Shown here piece by piece: positions 39,436 through 47,941 of a stretch of DNA of 64,000 bases (position 1 is the stretch's first letter; every line of letters starts with the position of its first letter). This DNA is from a virus. The notes below the pieces were generated by a model that searched no databases, was not told where the DNA came from, and saw nothing but the letters and a program-made list of their open reading frames with translations. A program made the translations under genes and the position numbers. The stretch covers positions 41,045-105,044 of the IMG/VR virus record IMGVR_UViG_3300025626_000007. One strand, given 5' to 3'.

Positions 39436-40473
39436 ATGACTGATGAAACTAATGTCGAAGTAGAACTTCACGATGATATTAACGAAATCGTGGAGGAAAC
39501 TCTCGAAGAAAAAGCAGAACCTAAAGGCGCAGGCGCAACATCAACTGATGGTGTAACTGAACCTGAGTCTGTAGCGTCAGTAGATAAGGCGGCCGATGCA
39601 ACTAAGAAAGCAACATTACCCAAGACAAAAGCGGGCATGATTAACTCTATGTACCAGAAGATGAACTCCATGAAAAAAATGGATCTTCAGGCTGCATACG
39701 GTAAAATGATGGGCGAAGATGTCGAGTTTGATGTTGAAGTAGTTGCAGAAAAAATTGATACAGTAAGTGAACTTGATGCACTCGTAGAGTCAGAGGCAAC
39801 TTTGTCTGATGAGTTCAAAGAGAAAACTTCAGTTATCTTTGAAGCTGCTGTTAAATCTAAACTGTCCGAAGAAGTTTCTCGTTTAGAGGAACAATACCAA
39901 GAAGAACTATCTGAAGAAGTCGCGTCTATTAAGAGTGATCTTGTTGAGAAAGTTGATTCTTACTTAAACTACGTAGTTGAAACTTGGATGGAAGATAATA
40001 AAGTTGCTGTTCAGAACGGTCTCCGTACTGAAATCGCAGAAAACTTTATGGACAAGATGAAGGATCTATTCATAGAATCTCACATCGAAGTACCTGAAGC
40101 CAAGGTAGACCTAGTAGATGAACTCGCAAGTCAGGTTGAAGAACTTGAAGAGAAGTTAAATTCTCAAACTGGTGAGTCCATCAAACTGTCAGAAGAACTC
40201 GAAGTGTTGAAGCGTGATTCTATCATTGCTGAAGCCGCTCGTGGTTTGGCAGACACCCAAGTCGAGAAACTGAAAGGTCTCGTTGAAAGTATCGATTTCG
40301 AAAGTGCGGAAGTATTCGCATCTAAAGTTGCTACTATCCGCGAATCTTACTTTTCTCAAAAAATTAGTGAAGAAGTTGCTGCCGTAGATGAGGAACCTGA
40401 AACAACAGTTGAAGTGTCTTCAAGCATGGACTCTTACCTCACTGCAATTAGAAAAACTTCTAGAACTCAATAA
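39436..40473 (+). CDS. 22: prohead core scaffold gp22
   Basis: 345 aa (T4 269). Strongly acidic and helical with long coiled coils (for example ELASQVEELEEKLNSQTGES near 230). The first 60 residues are a low-complexity acidic/Ala/Thr stretch, possibly the part that lengthens it. Position between gp21 and gp23 and composition identify the main scaffold, which is degraded by gp21. Confidence 0.9.
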   Translation: MTDETNVEVELHDDINEIVEETLEEKAEPKGAGATSTDGVTEPESVASVDKAADATKKATLPKTKAGMINSMYQKMNSMKKMDLQAAYGKMMGEDVEFDVEVVAEKIDTVSELDALVESEATLSDEFKEKTSVIFEAAVKSKLSEEVSRLEEQYQEELSEEVASIKSDLVEKVDSYLNYVVETWMEDNKVAVQNGLRTEIAENFMDKMKDLFIESHIEVPEAKVDLVDELASQVEELEEKLNSQTGESIKLSEELEVLKRDSIIAEAARGLADTQVEKLKGLVESIDFESAEVFASKVATIRESYFSQKISEEVAAVDEEPETTVEVSSSMDSYLTAIRKTSRTQ

Positions 40474-40485
40474 GGAATAACCAAT

Positions 40486-41838
40486 ATGAATTCTTACGAT
40501 ACTCTTATCGAAAAATGGGCTCCCGTCCTGAACGAAAGTTCTGCTGGCGAGATTAAAGATCATCAACGTAGAGCTGTTACTGCTGCAATCTTGGAAAACC
40601 AAGAGAAAGCAATGATGGAAGAACGCGCTCAACACGCAGGTTTCGGTTCTTTGAACGAAGCTGCGCCGGGCAACAACACCACTTCTGCGGGTAACTGGGA
40701 TCCAGTATTGATCTCTCTCGTTCGCCGTGCAATGCCTAACTTGATGGCATATGACGTATGTGGCGTTCAACCAATGTCTGGCCCAACTGGTCTCATCTTC
40801 GCGATGAAGGCACGTTATGGTGCAGGTTCAACTTCTTCACGTGAAGCATTGTTCCAAGAAGCAGAAACTCAGTTCTCTGGTGACCGTACCGGTACTCACG
40901 ATTCTGATAACGCTTCTGGTTTCAACGGCATCTCTGATGACTCTGCAACTGGTGTTCGCACTGTTGACTCAAGTGTAGACGATTCTCGTCTGACTTCACT
41001 TGCTGCAACTGGTATGACTACCGCTGCTGCTGAAGCACTGGGTGATGGTGTTGGTGCACCTTTCGCAGAAATGGGTTTCACCATCGAGAAGGCAACTGTA
41101 ACTGCCGTATCTCGTGCGTTGAAAGCTGAGTACAGTTTAGAACTTGCACAAGACCTGAAAGCAATCCATGGTCTGGATGCAGAAACTGAACTTGCTAACA
41201 TCCTCTCTACTGAGATCCTTGCGGAAATCAACCGTGAAGTTGTTCGTACTATCAACAGTCAAGCAAAAACTGGTGCTCTCCAGTCTAACGTTGCTACTAA
41301 AGGTATCTTTGACTTGTCAACTGATGCTGACGGTCGTTGGTCTGCTGAGAAGTTCAAAGGTCTGGTTGTACAGATCGACCGCGAAGCAAACGTAATTGCA
41401 AAAGAAACTCGCCGTGGAAAGGGTAACGTTGTTATCTGTTCTTCTGACGTTGCTACTGCACTTGCCGCTTCTGGTATGTTGGACTACACTCCTGCAATGT
41501 CTACCAACCTTCAGGTTGATGACACTGGTAATACTTTTGCTGGTACTTTGAACGGTCGCACTAAGGTCTATATTGACCCATATGCCTCTGCTGACTACAT
41601 CACTGTAGGTTACAAAGGTACTAACGCATATGACGCAGGTGTATTCTACTGCCCATACGTTCCACTGCAAATGGTTAAAGCCGTTGGCGAGAATGACTTC
41701 CAACCACGTATCGGGTTCAAGACTCGTTATGGTATGGCGTCTAACCCGTTTGTCGGTTCTACTCCAAGTAACGGTCTTGCCGCTGCTAAGAGCAATGTTT
41801 ACTACAGAATCTTCCGAGTTGACAATATTCTCGCGTAG
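40486..41838 (+). CDS. 23: major capsid protein gp23
   Basis: 450 aa (T4 521). The N-terminal 58 residues are a delta domain ending in SLNE (LNE at 56-58), which fits the L-x-E cleavage site of gp21 before AAPGNN. The body has WDPVLISLVRRAMPNLMAYDVCGVQPMSGPTGLIF, the classic gp23 segment, and a C-terminal YYRIFRVDNI. A gp24 vertex gene was not seen in this window. Followed by a strong terminator, as expected for the most abundant virion protein. Confidence 0.95.
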   Translation: MNSYDTLIEKWAPVLNESSAGEIKDHQRRAVTAAILENQEKAMMEERAQHAGFGSLNEAAPGNNTTSAGNWDPVLISLVRRAMPNLMAYDVCGVQPMSGPTGLIFAMKARYGAGSTSSREALFQEAETQFSGDRTGTHDSDNASGFNGISDDSATGVRTVDSSVDDSRLTSLAATGMTTAAAEALGDGVGAPFAEMGFTIEKATVTAVSRALKAEYSLELAQDLKAIHGLDAETELANILSTEILAEINREVVRTINSQAKTGALQSNVATKGIFDLSTDADGRWSAEKFKGLVVQIDREANVIAKETRRGKGNVVICSSDVATALAASGMLDYTPAMSTNLQVDDTGNTFAGTLNGRTKVYIDPYASADYITVGYKGTNAYDAGVFYCPYVPLQMVKAVGENDFQPRIGFKTRYGMASNPFVGSTPSNGLAAAKSNVYYRIFRVDNILA

Positions 41839-41898
41839 ATGGTAGTATAAAATAATAAGAGTGATAGATCGGGAACGCCCGGTTAAATCACCTTTTGA

Positions 41899-41926
41899 CC
41901 CTCATCTTCGGATGGGGGTTTTTTTT
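41899..41926 (+). terminator. rho-independent terminator after gp23
   Basis: Stem CCCTCATC/GATGGGGG closed by a TTCG tetraloop, followed by eight T. One G-T pair interrupts the stem. A very stable hairpin. Confidence 0.92.
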
Positions 41927-41932
41927 GTGTCT

Positions 41933-41983
41933 ATTATAGTGGTCTATATTTTAGATAATTGTCCATTAATAGACCACTATAAT
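41933..41983 (+). promoter_or_regulatory. 15-bp perfect inverted repeat between terminator and late promoter
   Basis: ATTATAGTGGTCTAT at 41933-41947 and its exact complement at 41969-41983, separated by 21 AT-rich bases. It lies just downstream of the gp23 terminator and ends three bases before a late box. It may be a protein-binding dyad, a second RNA hairpin or a processing site. Confidence 0.8.
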
Positions 41984-41986
41984 GTG

Positions 41987-41994
41987 TATAAATA
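41987..41994 (+). promoter_or_regulatory. late promoter TATAAATA
   Basis: Exact late box 24 bases before the tail-tube-like gene at 42019, immediately after the 15-bp dyad. Confidence 0.8.
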
Positions 41995-42018
41995 AAAGTA
42001 AAATCAACGAGAGTTATA

Positions 42019-42519
42019 ATGGCAGAGTTAACATCAAATAAAAATTATCTACAACCCACGGGATTTAAGATTATTATATCCGGTGATGGTTATAAGAATC
42101 TGAGTTATTTTGCGCAGAGTGTAACACATCCTGGCTCCTCAGTTAATCCAACAGAACTACCAGTTGCACGTATTACTTCGGTTCCTCTTGCGGGTGATAA
42201 AATTACCTATGGGGAACTCACCGTAGAGATCATTCTTGATGAAGATATTGTTGCATACAAAGAGATGCAGAACTGGTTGGAACGTATCGTGAATCAGGGA
42301 CAAGACAATAGTGTAGGCGCAGAGGGTACTACACGAAGTAGTTATGCAGATATAACATTGATTATCATGTCTAGTCACAACAACAAGAATGTGCAGATAA
42401 AGTATTTTGATGCCCTTCCTACAAACTTGAGTCCTATCACTTTACAATCTAATGTTAGTGATATACAATACCCTACATTCACAGTAAGCTTTAGGTTTAG
42501 TTCTTTCGAGTTGTTATAA
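42019..42519 (+). CDS. tail-tube-fold protein (gp19 paralogue)
   Basis: 166 aa. Order of elements follows gp19: FKIIISGDGYKN, LSYFAQSVTHPGSSV, PLAGDKITYGELTVEIILDED, EMQNWLERI, then YPTFTVSFRFSSFELL at the end, comparable to FTVTFQVQYWE in gp19. It is transcribed separately from gp19, under its own late promoter. It could be a tube initiator or terminator (T4 gp54 or gp3 role), or a minor tube subunit. The fold is a reasonable inference; the exact role is open. Confidence 0.65.
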   Translation: MAELTSNKNYLQPTGFKIIISGDGYKNLSYFAQSVTHPGSSVNPTELPVARITSVPLAGDKITYGELTVEIILDEDIVAYKEMQNWLERIVNQGQDNSVGAEGTTRSSYADITLIIMSSHNNKNVQIKYFDALPTNLSPITLQSNVSDIQYPTFTVSFRFSSFELL

Positions 42520-43143
42520 ATGAGACACGTCTATATTATGAATGAGAATCTTCTGGATATACTAGAAGGTTTTAGAGAGTTGTTTATTGACAAATACGAT
42601 GTTACCAAGACCAATACCTTTCTTGATGGAGAGAATAGAGATCATTGGATTAGTGACGAATACTTACAATCTATACAAGTAGGTCATGATGGATCACCCG
42701 AATCAGCAAGGTCTTATTGTCTCAAGCCCGATCATGACGATTCATCTAATCTGGACTACCGAAAATCCTATATAACATTGGATGAAAGATTGAAGACTGA
42801 ACTAGGAGTGCGCAATTCTGCGCTTAGTCAGTTATATCCGGTTGGTGGATATATTGGATGGCATACAAATCAAAACGCATCTTCATACAATCTTATATTC
42901 ACATGGAGCGAGACCGGTGATGGTTATTTTGAGTGGGTCGATCCCATAACAAAAGATCATATTCGCATGAAGGATAAGAAGGGGTGGACATGTAAGGCTG
43001 GATACTTTGGTTCTTCCGAAGAGACAGATAAAATTATATACCATTGCGCATCAACAGACAGTAAAAGAATTACCCTCTCATATACTCTCGGGTTCAATCT
43101 AGAGTTCTGGGAAGACGTTATTGATCATATAAATACAGTTTGA
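42520..43143 (+). CDS. 2OG-Fe(II) oxygenase-like protein, HxN variant (paralogue 2)
   Basis: 207 aa, starting directly after the preceding stop. Same pattern as the 21339 protein: LYPVGGYIGWHTNQN (H115-x-N117), SETGDGYFEWVDP, KKGWTCKAGYFG and YHCASTDSKRITLSY (H175, R183). Both copies have Asn where the usual Fe ligand is Asp or Glu. The sequences are aligned without gaps over about 70 residues of the core but differ strongly in the N-terminal third, suggesting different substrates. Lies between a virion gene and uvsY. Confidence 0.65.
   Translation: MRHVYIMNENLLDILEGFRELFIDKYDVTKTNTFLDGENRDHWISDEYLQSIQVGHDGSPESARSYCLKPDHDDSSNLDYRKSYITLDERLKTELGVRNSALSQLYPVGGYIGWHTNQNASSYNLIFTWSETGDGYFEWVDPITKDHIRMKDKKGWTCKAGYFGSSEETDKIIYHCASTDSKRITLSYTLGFNLEFWEDVIDHINTV
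43128..43135 (+). promoter_or_regulatory. late promoter TATAAATA upstream of uvsY
   Basis: Exact late box at the end of the oxygenase-like gene, 23 bases before the UvsY ATG. T4 uvsY is also known to have a late promoter, which supports function. Confidence 0.65.
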
Positions 43144-43158
43144 TTATTGGAGATTATT

Positions 43159-43605
43159 ATGTTAGACCTTGAAAGTATATTATCAGAGTGGAAAGAGGAT
43201 TCCCAAATTCCACAACACCAACTGGACGAGGCGTCTCGACACACACCTAGTCTACATGCAAAATATTTACAGTACCTATCTCTCACAAAGTTACAACTCA
43301 AACGTGCAGAGAACTCTCAGAAGACTCTCTTGTTACAAAAATGGAAGTACTATAATGGTAAGATGGATCAAAAAGAGTTACTTGCTACTGGATGGGATTT
43401 AGATCCATTCGATGGACTCAAAGTACTCAAGGGTGACATGGATTTGTATTATGATGCAGATCCTGAGATTCAGAAATCCGAAGAGAAGTTACAGTACTAT
43501 AATACAATTATAGATACATTGAAAGAAATCGTACAAAGTCTCAACTGGAGACACCAAACGATTGGAAATATGATTCGGTATAGAGCGTTTGAAGCGGGTG
43601 CATAA
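43159..43605 (+). CDS. uvsY: recombination mediator UvsY
   Basis: 148 aa from ATG 43159 (T4 UvsY 137), chosen because TTGGAG lies upstream; an in-frame TTG at 43147 would add four residues. The C-terminus MIRYRAFEAGA parallels T4 MRAFEAGK, and the helical middle with KLQYYNTIIDTLKEIVQ fits. UvsY loads the UvsX recombinase on gp32-coated single-stranded DNA. It is followed by a small gene and uvsW, as in T4. Confidence 0.85.
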   Translation: MLDLESILSEWKEDSQIPQHQLDEASRHTPSLHAKYLQYLSLTKLQLKRAENSQKTLLLQKWKYYNGKMDQKELLATGWDLDPFDGLKVLKGDMDLYYDADPEIQKSEEKLQYYNTIIDTLKEIVQSLNWRHQTIGNMIRYRAFEAGA

Positions 43606-43606
43606 G

Positions 43607-43771
43607 ATGCGACAGTACGATGACGAAGACTTAGACAAAGCGAATTGGTTACACGAACATGGTATGTGTGTACAATTTAATATGATCGACTTGGCAAAGA
43701 GACTATATGAACAAAGACAACACGATACGAATAAGGATGTTAAACCACTCGTATCTGGCGATAGAGAGTAA
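43607..43771 (+). CDS. small protein between uvsY and uvsW
   Basis: 54 aa, highly charged (MRQYDDEDLDKANWLHEHG). One base after the UvsY stop; it overlaps the start of uvsW by 65 bases in another frame. T4 also has small genes (uvsY.-1, uvsY.-2) in this interval, although homology is not evident to me. The ribosome site is weak, so expression may depend on coupling to uvsY. Confidence 0.5.
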   Translation: MRQYDDEDLDKANWLHEHGMCVQFNMIDLAKRLYEQRQHDTNKDVKPLVSGDRE

Positions 43772-45218
43772 CGCATCCCAAGAGATGGAACTCCGTGAGT
43801 TCTTTGCATTTTTTGTGCCTGGATATAAGTACATGCCGGCATACAAACGTAAGGTTTGGGACGGCCGCGTAAAACTTTACAACACCGTGACCAAGACTTT
43901 GAACGTGGGTCTTTATCATCACTTGCGTAAATTCTGTGGTGATAGATTCTATCCCCTACAGATATTAGAACATGAAGAGTATGGTGTACCTAGTGCAACT
44001 ACGAAGGTTAATCATCCTGAGTTGGTAAAGTATCTAGGAAACCTCGGTAGTCCGTTCGATACAAGAGATTATCAGTATGAAGCGATATCTCATGGTATTG
44101 AAAACAAGCGGTGTTTGTTACTATCTCCAACCGGCAGCGGCAAGAGTTTTATTATATACAATTTATTACGGTTTGTCAAGGATAAAGAAGGTGTAGGTAA
44201 AACTTTAGTTATTGTTCCTACAACAAGTCTAGTTGAACAGATGTATAAAGACTTCGCTGACTATGGTTATGACGTAGAGAACGAATGTCACAAGATCTAC
44301 TCCGGTAAGGAGAAGGTTACTGATAAAGATGTCATCATCTCTACTTGGCAGTCAATCTATAAGTTTGGCCCGGAGTGGTTCGAACAATTCGATGCAGTGT
44401 TTGGTGACGAAGTTCACTTATTCAAGGCAAAGTCTCTGTCTACCATGATGGACAAATGTGTTAATGCGAAGTATAGGTTTGGTACTACGGGTACACTGGA
44501 TGGTACCGAGACGAACAAACTTGTACTTGAGGGTTTGTTTGGCCCTGTATATAAGGTAACTACTACTGCAAAGTTGCAGGAAGAGAAGACACTTGCAGAC
44601 CTAGAGATCTCTATTCTTCTTCTGAGGTATCACAATGATATCTGTCAACGGATGAAGGACAAAACCTATCAGGAAGAGATTGACTACATAGTTACAAATG
44701 AACGCAGGAATAAGTTCATTACTAAACTTACAAAGGACTTGGAAGGTAATAGTCTGGTCATGTTTCAGTTCGTTGAGAAACACGGTAAAGTTCTGTATGA
44801 GATGATAAAGGATTCGGTATCAGATACCGACCGAAAAGTATTCTATGTATCGGGAGAAGTTGATGCAACTGACCGAGAGAAAATTAGGGGAATAGTGGAG
44901 AAAGAAAATGATGCAATTATTGTCGCTAGTCTGGGGACTTTTAGTACTGGTATCAACATTAGGAATCTTCACAATATTGTGTTTGGGACTCCATCAAAGT
45001 CTCAAGTCAAAGTACTTCAGTCAATCGGACGAGGACTCAGACAATCCGACAACGAAGCAGTGACAAAGTTATTCGATATTGCTGACGACTTCTCTGTAAA
45101 AGGACACCGTAACTTTACTTTAAACCATTCGGGTGAACGTGTTAAGATGTACACGAAAGAGGGTTTTAAGTATAAGATATATAAGATAGACCTAAAAGGA
45201 AACGATGATGATATATGA
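43707..45218 (+). CDS. uvsW: UvsW helicase
   Basis: 503 aa, exactly the T4 length. Start at 43707 is supported by alignment of IRIRMLNHSYLAIE... with the first strand of T4 UvsW. Walker A SPTGSGKS is at about 141-148, GDEVHLF (DExH box) at about 232, and the motif VI-like QSIGRGLRQSD near 435. YQEEIDYIV and VMFQFVEKHGK match T4 (TYQEEI, FVMFKHVSHGK). It is an SF2 helicase that unwinds R-loops and branched DNA, turning off origin replication late in infection. Confidence 0.93.
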   Translation: MNKDNTIRIRMLNHSYLAIESNASQEMELREFFAFFVPGYKYMPAYKRKVWDGRVKLYNTVTKTLNVGLYHHLRKFCGDRFYPLQILEHEEYGVPSATTKVNHPELVKYLGNLGSPFDTRDYQYEAISHGIENKRCLLLSPTGSGKSFIIYNLLRFVKDKEGVGKTLVIVPTTSLVEQMYKDFADYGYDVENECHKIYSGKEKVTDKDVIISTWQSIYKFGPEWFEQFDAVFGDEVHLFKAKSLSTMMDKCVNAKYRFGTTGTLDGTETNKLVLEGLFGPVYKVTTTAKLQEEKTLADLEISILLLRYHNDICQRMKDKTYQEEIDYIVTNERRNKFITKLTKDLEGNSLVMFQFVEKHGKVLYEMIKDSVSDTDRKVFYVSGEVDATDREKIRGIVEKENDAIIVASLGTFSTGINIRNLHNIVFGTPSKSQVKVLQSIGRGLRQSDNEAVTKLFDIADDFSVKGHRNFTLNHSGERVKMYTKEGFKYKIYKIDLKGNDDDI

Positions 45219-45594
45219 TTTAAAACAAGTGAAACAACTCAAGTTATCCACTGGTGAAGAGATCATGTGTGAGATCCTTGAGGAAGATGATTATGATCTT
45301 ATTATTAGAAATCCTCTTACCATCCAGTTTGCGCAAGCCGAAGATGGCCAGAGAATGTGGTCGTTCCGTTTGTTCATGTGTTATCAGGATGATCCGGATA
45401 GATTCATTCTTTTGAAGTTGGATAAGATTGTCAGTATCGCTAATCCAGTTGACGAAATTTTGAAACAGTATGTTCAAGCAGTTGATTCTATAATGGATTA
45501 TGAAGGTACTGAACCAGAGTATGACGATGAGTTTGTTTCGATGGATAGTGACTCACCTAATAACATTTTAAAGTTCCCTACAACCATTCACTAA
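45205..45594 (+). CDS. small acidic protein, possibly Sm-like fold
   Basis: 129 aa, overlapping uvsW by 14 bases; it starts ATGATG, so either Met may be used. LKLSTGEEIMCEILEEDDYDLIIRNP resembles the first strands of Sm/LSm-type small beta barrels, and the C-terminal 40 residues are an acidic tail. This pattern recurs in small proteins of T4-like cyanophages. Function is unknown; RNA binding is a guess from the fold only. Confidence 0.6.
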   Translation: MMIYDLKQVKQLKLSTGEEIMCEILEEDDYDLIIRNPLTIQFAQAEDGQRMWSFRLFMCYQDDPDRFILLKLDKIVSIANPVDEILKQYVQAVDSIMDYEGTEPEYDDEFVSMDSDSPNNILKFPTTIH

Positions 45595-45687
45595 ACGTTA
45601 CATTGACTGGGGGGCAGACAACATGCTTATTTTATCACATAAAAAAGATTATGTCAAGTTATATTTTAATTATATTAGGATTATTTT
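45595..45687 (+). other. intergenic gap without a clear signal
   Basis: 93 bases. It contains TTGACT at 45603-45608 followed by a G6 run and AT-rich sequence, but no good -10 at 16-18 bases. No terminator hairpin was found. Confidence 0.5.
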
Positions 45688-46176
45688 ATGAAAGTTGGTT
45701 TAACCGCCTCTACATTTGATTTGTTACATGCAGGTCATATATCAATGTTACGTGAATCGAAGACACAGTGTGACTACCTTATATGCGCACTTCAGATAGA
45801 CCCTTCTACTGATCGTTCAGAAAAAAACTCTCCTGTCCAGACGTTGGTCGAAAGATACACCCAACTATCTGCGGTTAAGTATGTGGATGAGATAATCCCG
45901 TACCAGACCGAAAAGGACTTGGAGGACATTCTAAAGATGGTTGATATCGATGTGAGAATCATTGGTAGTGAATATAAAGACACGACCTTCACCGGACGTG
46001 CAACTTGTGCAGCCCGTGGTATAGAGATATACTTTAATAAGAGAGACCACAGATTTTCGACCAGTGACCTCCGCAAACGAGTATCCATGAAAGACCCCCT
46101 GATGGGTATGAAAGTTACCCAAGAAGAAGCGGTAAGAAAGAAAGCAGAAGATTGGTTACAACTACAGAACAGTTAA
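45688..46176 (+). CDS. cytidylyltransferase-like nucleotidyltransferase
   Basis: 162 aa. Nucleotidyltransferase HxGH motif HAGH at residues 14-17 in TASTFDLLHAGHISML, and a C-terminal HRFSTSDLRKRV that fits the ST-x-x-R/K motif of glycerol-3-phosphate cytidylyltransferase-type enzymes. These enzymes activate a phosphorylated alcohol or sugar with CTP. It is somewhat longer than TagD (about 130 aa). Together with the glycosyltransferases, sulfotransferase and epimerase in this window it points to a surface-glycan pathway. The true substrate cannot be read from the sequence. Confidence 0.8.
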   Translation: MKVGLTASTFDLLHAGHISMLRESKTQCDYLICALQIDPSTDRSEKNSPVQTLVERYTQLSAVKYVDEIIPYQTEKDLEDILKMVDIDVRIIGSEYKDTTFTGRATCAARGIEIYFNKRDHRFSTSDLRKRVSMKDPLMGMKVTQEEAVRKKAEDWLQLQNS

Positions 46177-46179
46177 CCC

Positions 46180-46208
46180 TTGACATTCATACCCTAAGAT
46201 AGTATAAT
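46180..46208 (+). promoter_or_regulatory. sigma-70 promoter of gp55
   Basis: TTGACA, 17-base spacer, TATAAT, all perfect. A 7-bp dyad TACCCTA/TAGGGTA (46190-46196 and 46208-46214) brackets the -10 and may be an operator. Confidence 0.88.
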
Positions 46209-46235
46209 AGGGTAAATATAAAGTGAGAGTACCAA

Positions 46236-46820
46236 ATGAAACCTAAAGATAGACCGCACTACGTAAACAACAAAGAGTTCTCCTTAGCGGTAGTAGATTA
46301 CTGTGAAAGTGTGCAGAACGCCACCTTAAACGGTAATGAACGTCCGATGATTAACGATTATATCGCATTGTGTTTTCTGAAGATTGCAGAAGGACTTTCA
46401 CACAAGTCCAACTTTGTTCGTTACACTTACCGTGAAGAGATGGTCATGGATGCAGTAGAAAACTGTCTCAAGGCTATCGAGAACTATGACATCACTAAAG
46501 TTACTCGCACCAACGCACCCAATGCTTTCGCATACTTTACACAGATCTCTTGGTACGCATTCCTCCGAAGAATCCAGAAAGAGAAGAAACAACAAGACAT
46601 CAAGATGAAGTATATCGCAGAAGCGGACGTGAGTATGTTTGTTGATGAATCTGGTGACGGCGAATCCTATGGACAACATGTCGTGGAAGGATTACGGCAT
46701 CGAATTGATACTGTTAAAGATGCGGATAAACAGTTCAAAGAGTATGTTAAAGAAGAAAAGAAACAGCGGAAGAGACGTGCAGTTAATGTCGATTCTGATC
46801 TTAGTGATTTTCTTACTTGA
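46236..46820 (+). CDS. 55: late-transcription sigma factor gp55
   Basis: 194 aa (T4 185). Aligned features: YVNNKEF (T4 YVNNKEL), LKIAEGLSHKSNF, YREEMVMDAVENCLKAIENYD, NAFAYFTQISWYAFLRRIQKEKK (T4 [23 protein letters not shown]). The C-terminus SDLSDFLT is a hydrophobic/acidic tail like that used by T4 gp55 to bind the sliding clamp gp45. It directs host RNA polymerase to the TATAAATA boxes listed here. Confidence 0.93.
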   Translation: MKPKDRPHYVNNKEFSLAVVDYCESVQNATLNGNERPMINDYIALCFLKIAEGLSHKSNFVRYTYREEMVMDAVENCLKAIENYDITKVTRTNAPNAFAYFTQISWYAFLRRIQKEKKQQDIKMKYIAEADVSMFVDESGDGESYGQHVVEGLRHRIDTVKDADKQFKEYVKEEKKQRKRRAVNVDSDLSDFLT

Positions 46821-46845
46821 CAGACTGATTTTTATCATGTATAAT
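46817..46845 (+). promoter_or_regulatory. sigma-70 promoter of gp47
   Basis: TTGACA overlapping the gp55 stop codon, 17-base spacer, TATAAT; all perfect. Predicted start about 24 bases before the gp47 ATG. Confidence 0.88.
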
Positions 46846-46875
46846 AGTAACATCTATTAATAAAATGAGTATTAT

Positions 46876-47940
46876 ATGAAGCTGGCAATCCTAAACGACA
46901 CTCATGCAGGGTGTCGTAATTCTTCTGATATCTTTATGGGTTACCAAGAACGTTTCTATTCCGAAGTGTTCTTCCCGTATCTGTTAGAGAATAATATTAC
47001 ACAGATTCTCCATCTCGGAGATTACTACGACAATCGTAAGACTATTAACTTCAAAGCACTTGCGCATAATCGTAAGATCTTCCTAGAGAAGTTACGAGAG
47101 TATGGTATCACTATGGATATCATTCCGGGCAATCATGACGTGTACTACAAGAACACCAATGAACTAAACGCACTGAAGGAACTCCAAGGTCACTACATGA
47201 ATGAGGTTAACCTTATCATGGAACCGACTACTATGGAGTATGGTGGACTGAAGGTTGCAATGGTTCCTTGGATCAATCCCGAGAACGAGAAAGAAACACT
47301 TGAGTTTCTGAAGAACACTAAAGCAGAAGTTGTGGGTGCACACCTTGAACTTGCAGGATTCGAGATGGCTCGTGGTCAAGTCTGTAAGGATGGTATGGAT
47401 AAGTCTGCGTTTGATCGGTTCGAAACTGTACTGACCGGACACTTCCATGCCAAATCATCACAGGGTAATATCCACTACCTTGGTGCACAGATGGAATTCT
47501 TCTGGAATGATTGCGGTGACCCTAAACACTTCCATGTCCTTGATACCAAAACAAGAGAAGTGGAAGCGATCCGTAACCCAATCACCATCTACGAAAAGAT
47601 TTACTATGACCACGAAGAGATGGGTGAGTGGAAGTTCAAGGATATGTCTTACTTAGATAATAAGTTTGTCAAGATCATAGTGAACAATAAGGGTGATGCT
47701 CTACAGTTCGAACGTTTTGTGGATCGTGTACAACAACAGAAGATTCATGAACTGAAGATTGCAGAAGACTTCAAAGATTTCCTTGGTGAGAATGTCGGTG
47801 ATGAAAACATATCTGTTGACGATACTCATACCTTAGTCAACGATTATATTGACAATGTTAATACTGATCTGAATAAGGACAGGATCAAAACAGAGATTTC
47901 ATACCTTATGAAAGAAGCCCAAAGTATGGAAGTAATTTAA
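46876..47940 (+). CDS. 47: recombination endonuclease subunit gp47 (Mre11-like)
   Basis: 354 aa (T4 339). Metallophosphatase motifs in order: NDTHAG near 8, HLGDYYDNR near 52, PGNHDVYY near 84, GAHLEL near 154 and TGHFHAKS near 185. With gp46 it forms the nuclease that resects DNA ends for recombination-dependent replication. A Mom-like gene separates it from gp46, which normally follows more closely. Confidence 0.94.
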   Translation: MKLAILNDTHAGCRNSSDIFMGYQERFYSEVFFPYLLENNITQILHLGDYYDNRKTINFKALAHNRKIFLEKLREYGITMDIIPGNHDVYYKNTNELNALKELQGHYMNEVNLIMEPTTMEYGGLKVAMVPWINPENEKETLEFLKNTKAEVVGAHLELAGFEMARGQVCKDGMDKSAFDRFETVLTGHFHAKSSQGNIHYLGAQMEFFWNDCGDPKHFHVLDTKTREVEAIRNPITIYEKIYYDHEEMGEWKFKDMSYLDNKFVKIIVNNKGDALQFERFVDRVQQQKIHELKIAEDFKDFLGENVGDENISVDDTHTLVNDYIDNVNTDLNKDRIKTEISYLMKEAQSMEVI

Positions 47941-47941
47941 T

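Noticed and set aside
45603-45631. Possible sigma-70 promoter TTGACT for the cytidylyltransferase
   Set aside because: At a 17-base spacing the -10 would be CTTATT, a poor match compared with the perfect promoters nearby; listed only as a gap note.
46864-46878. Four-codon mini reading frame (Met-Ser-Ile-Ile) overlapping the gp47 ATG
   Set aside because: Too short to support; it may be chance in an AT-rich leader, although a coupling role cannot be excluded.
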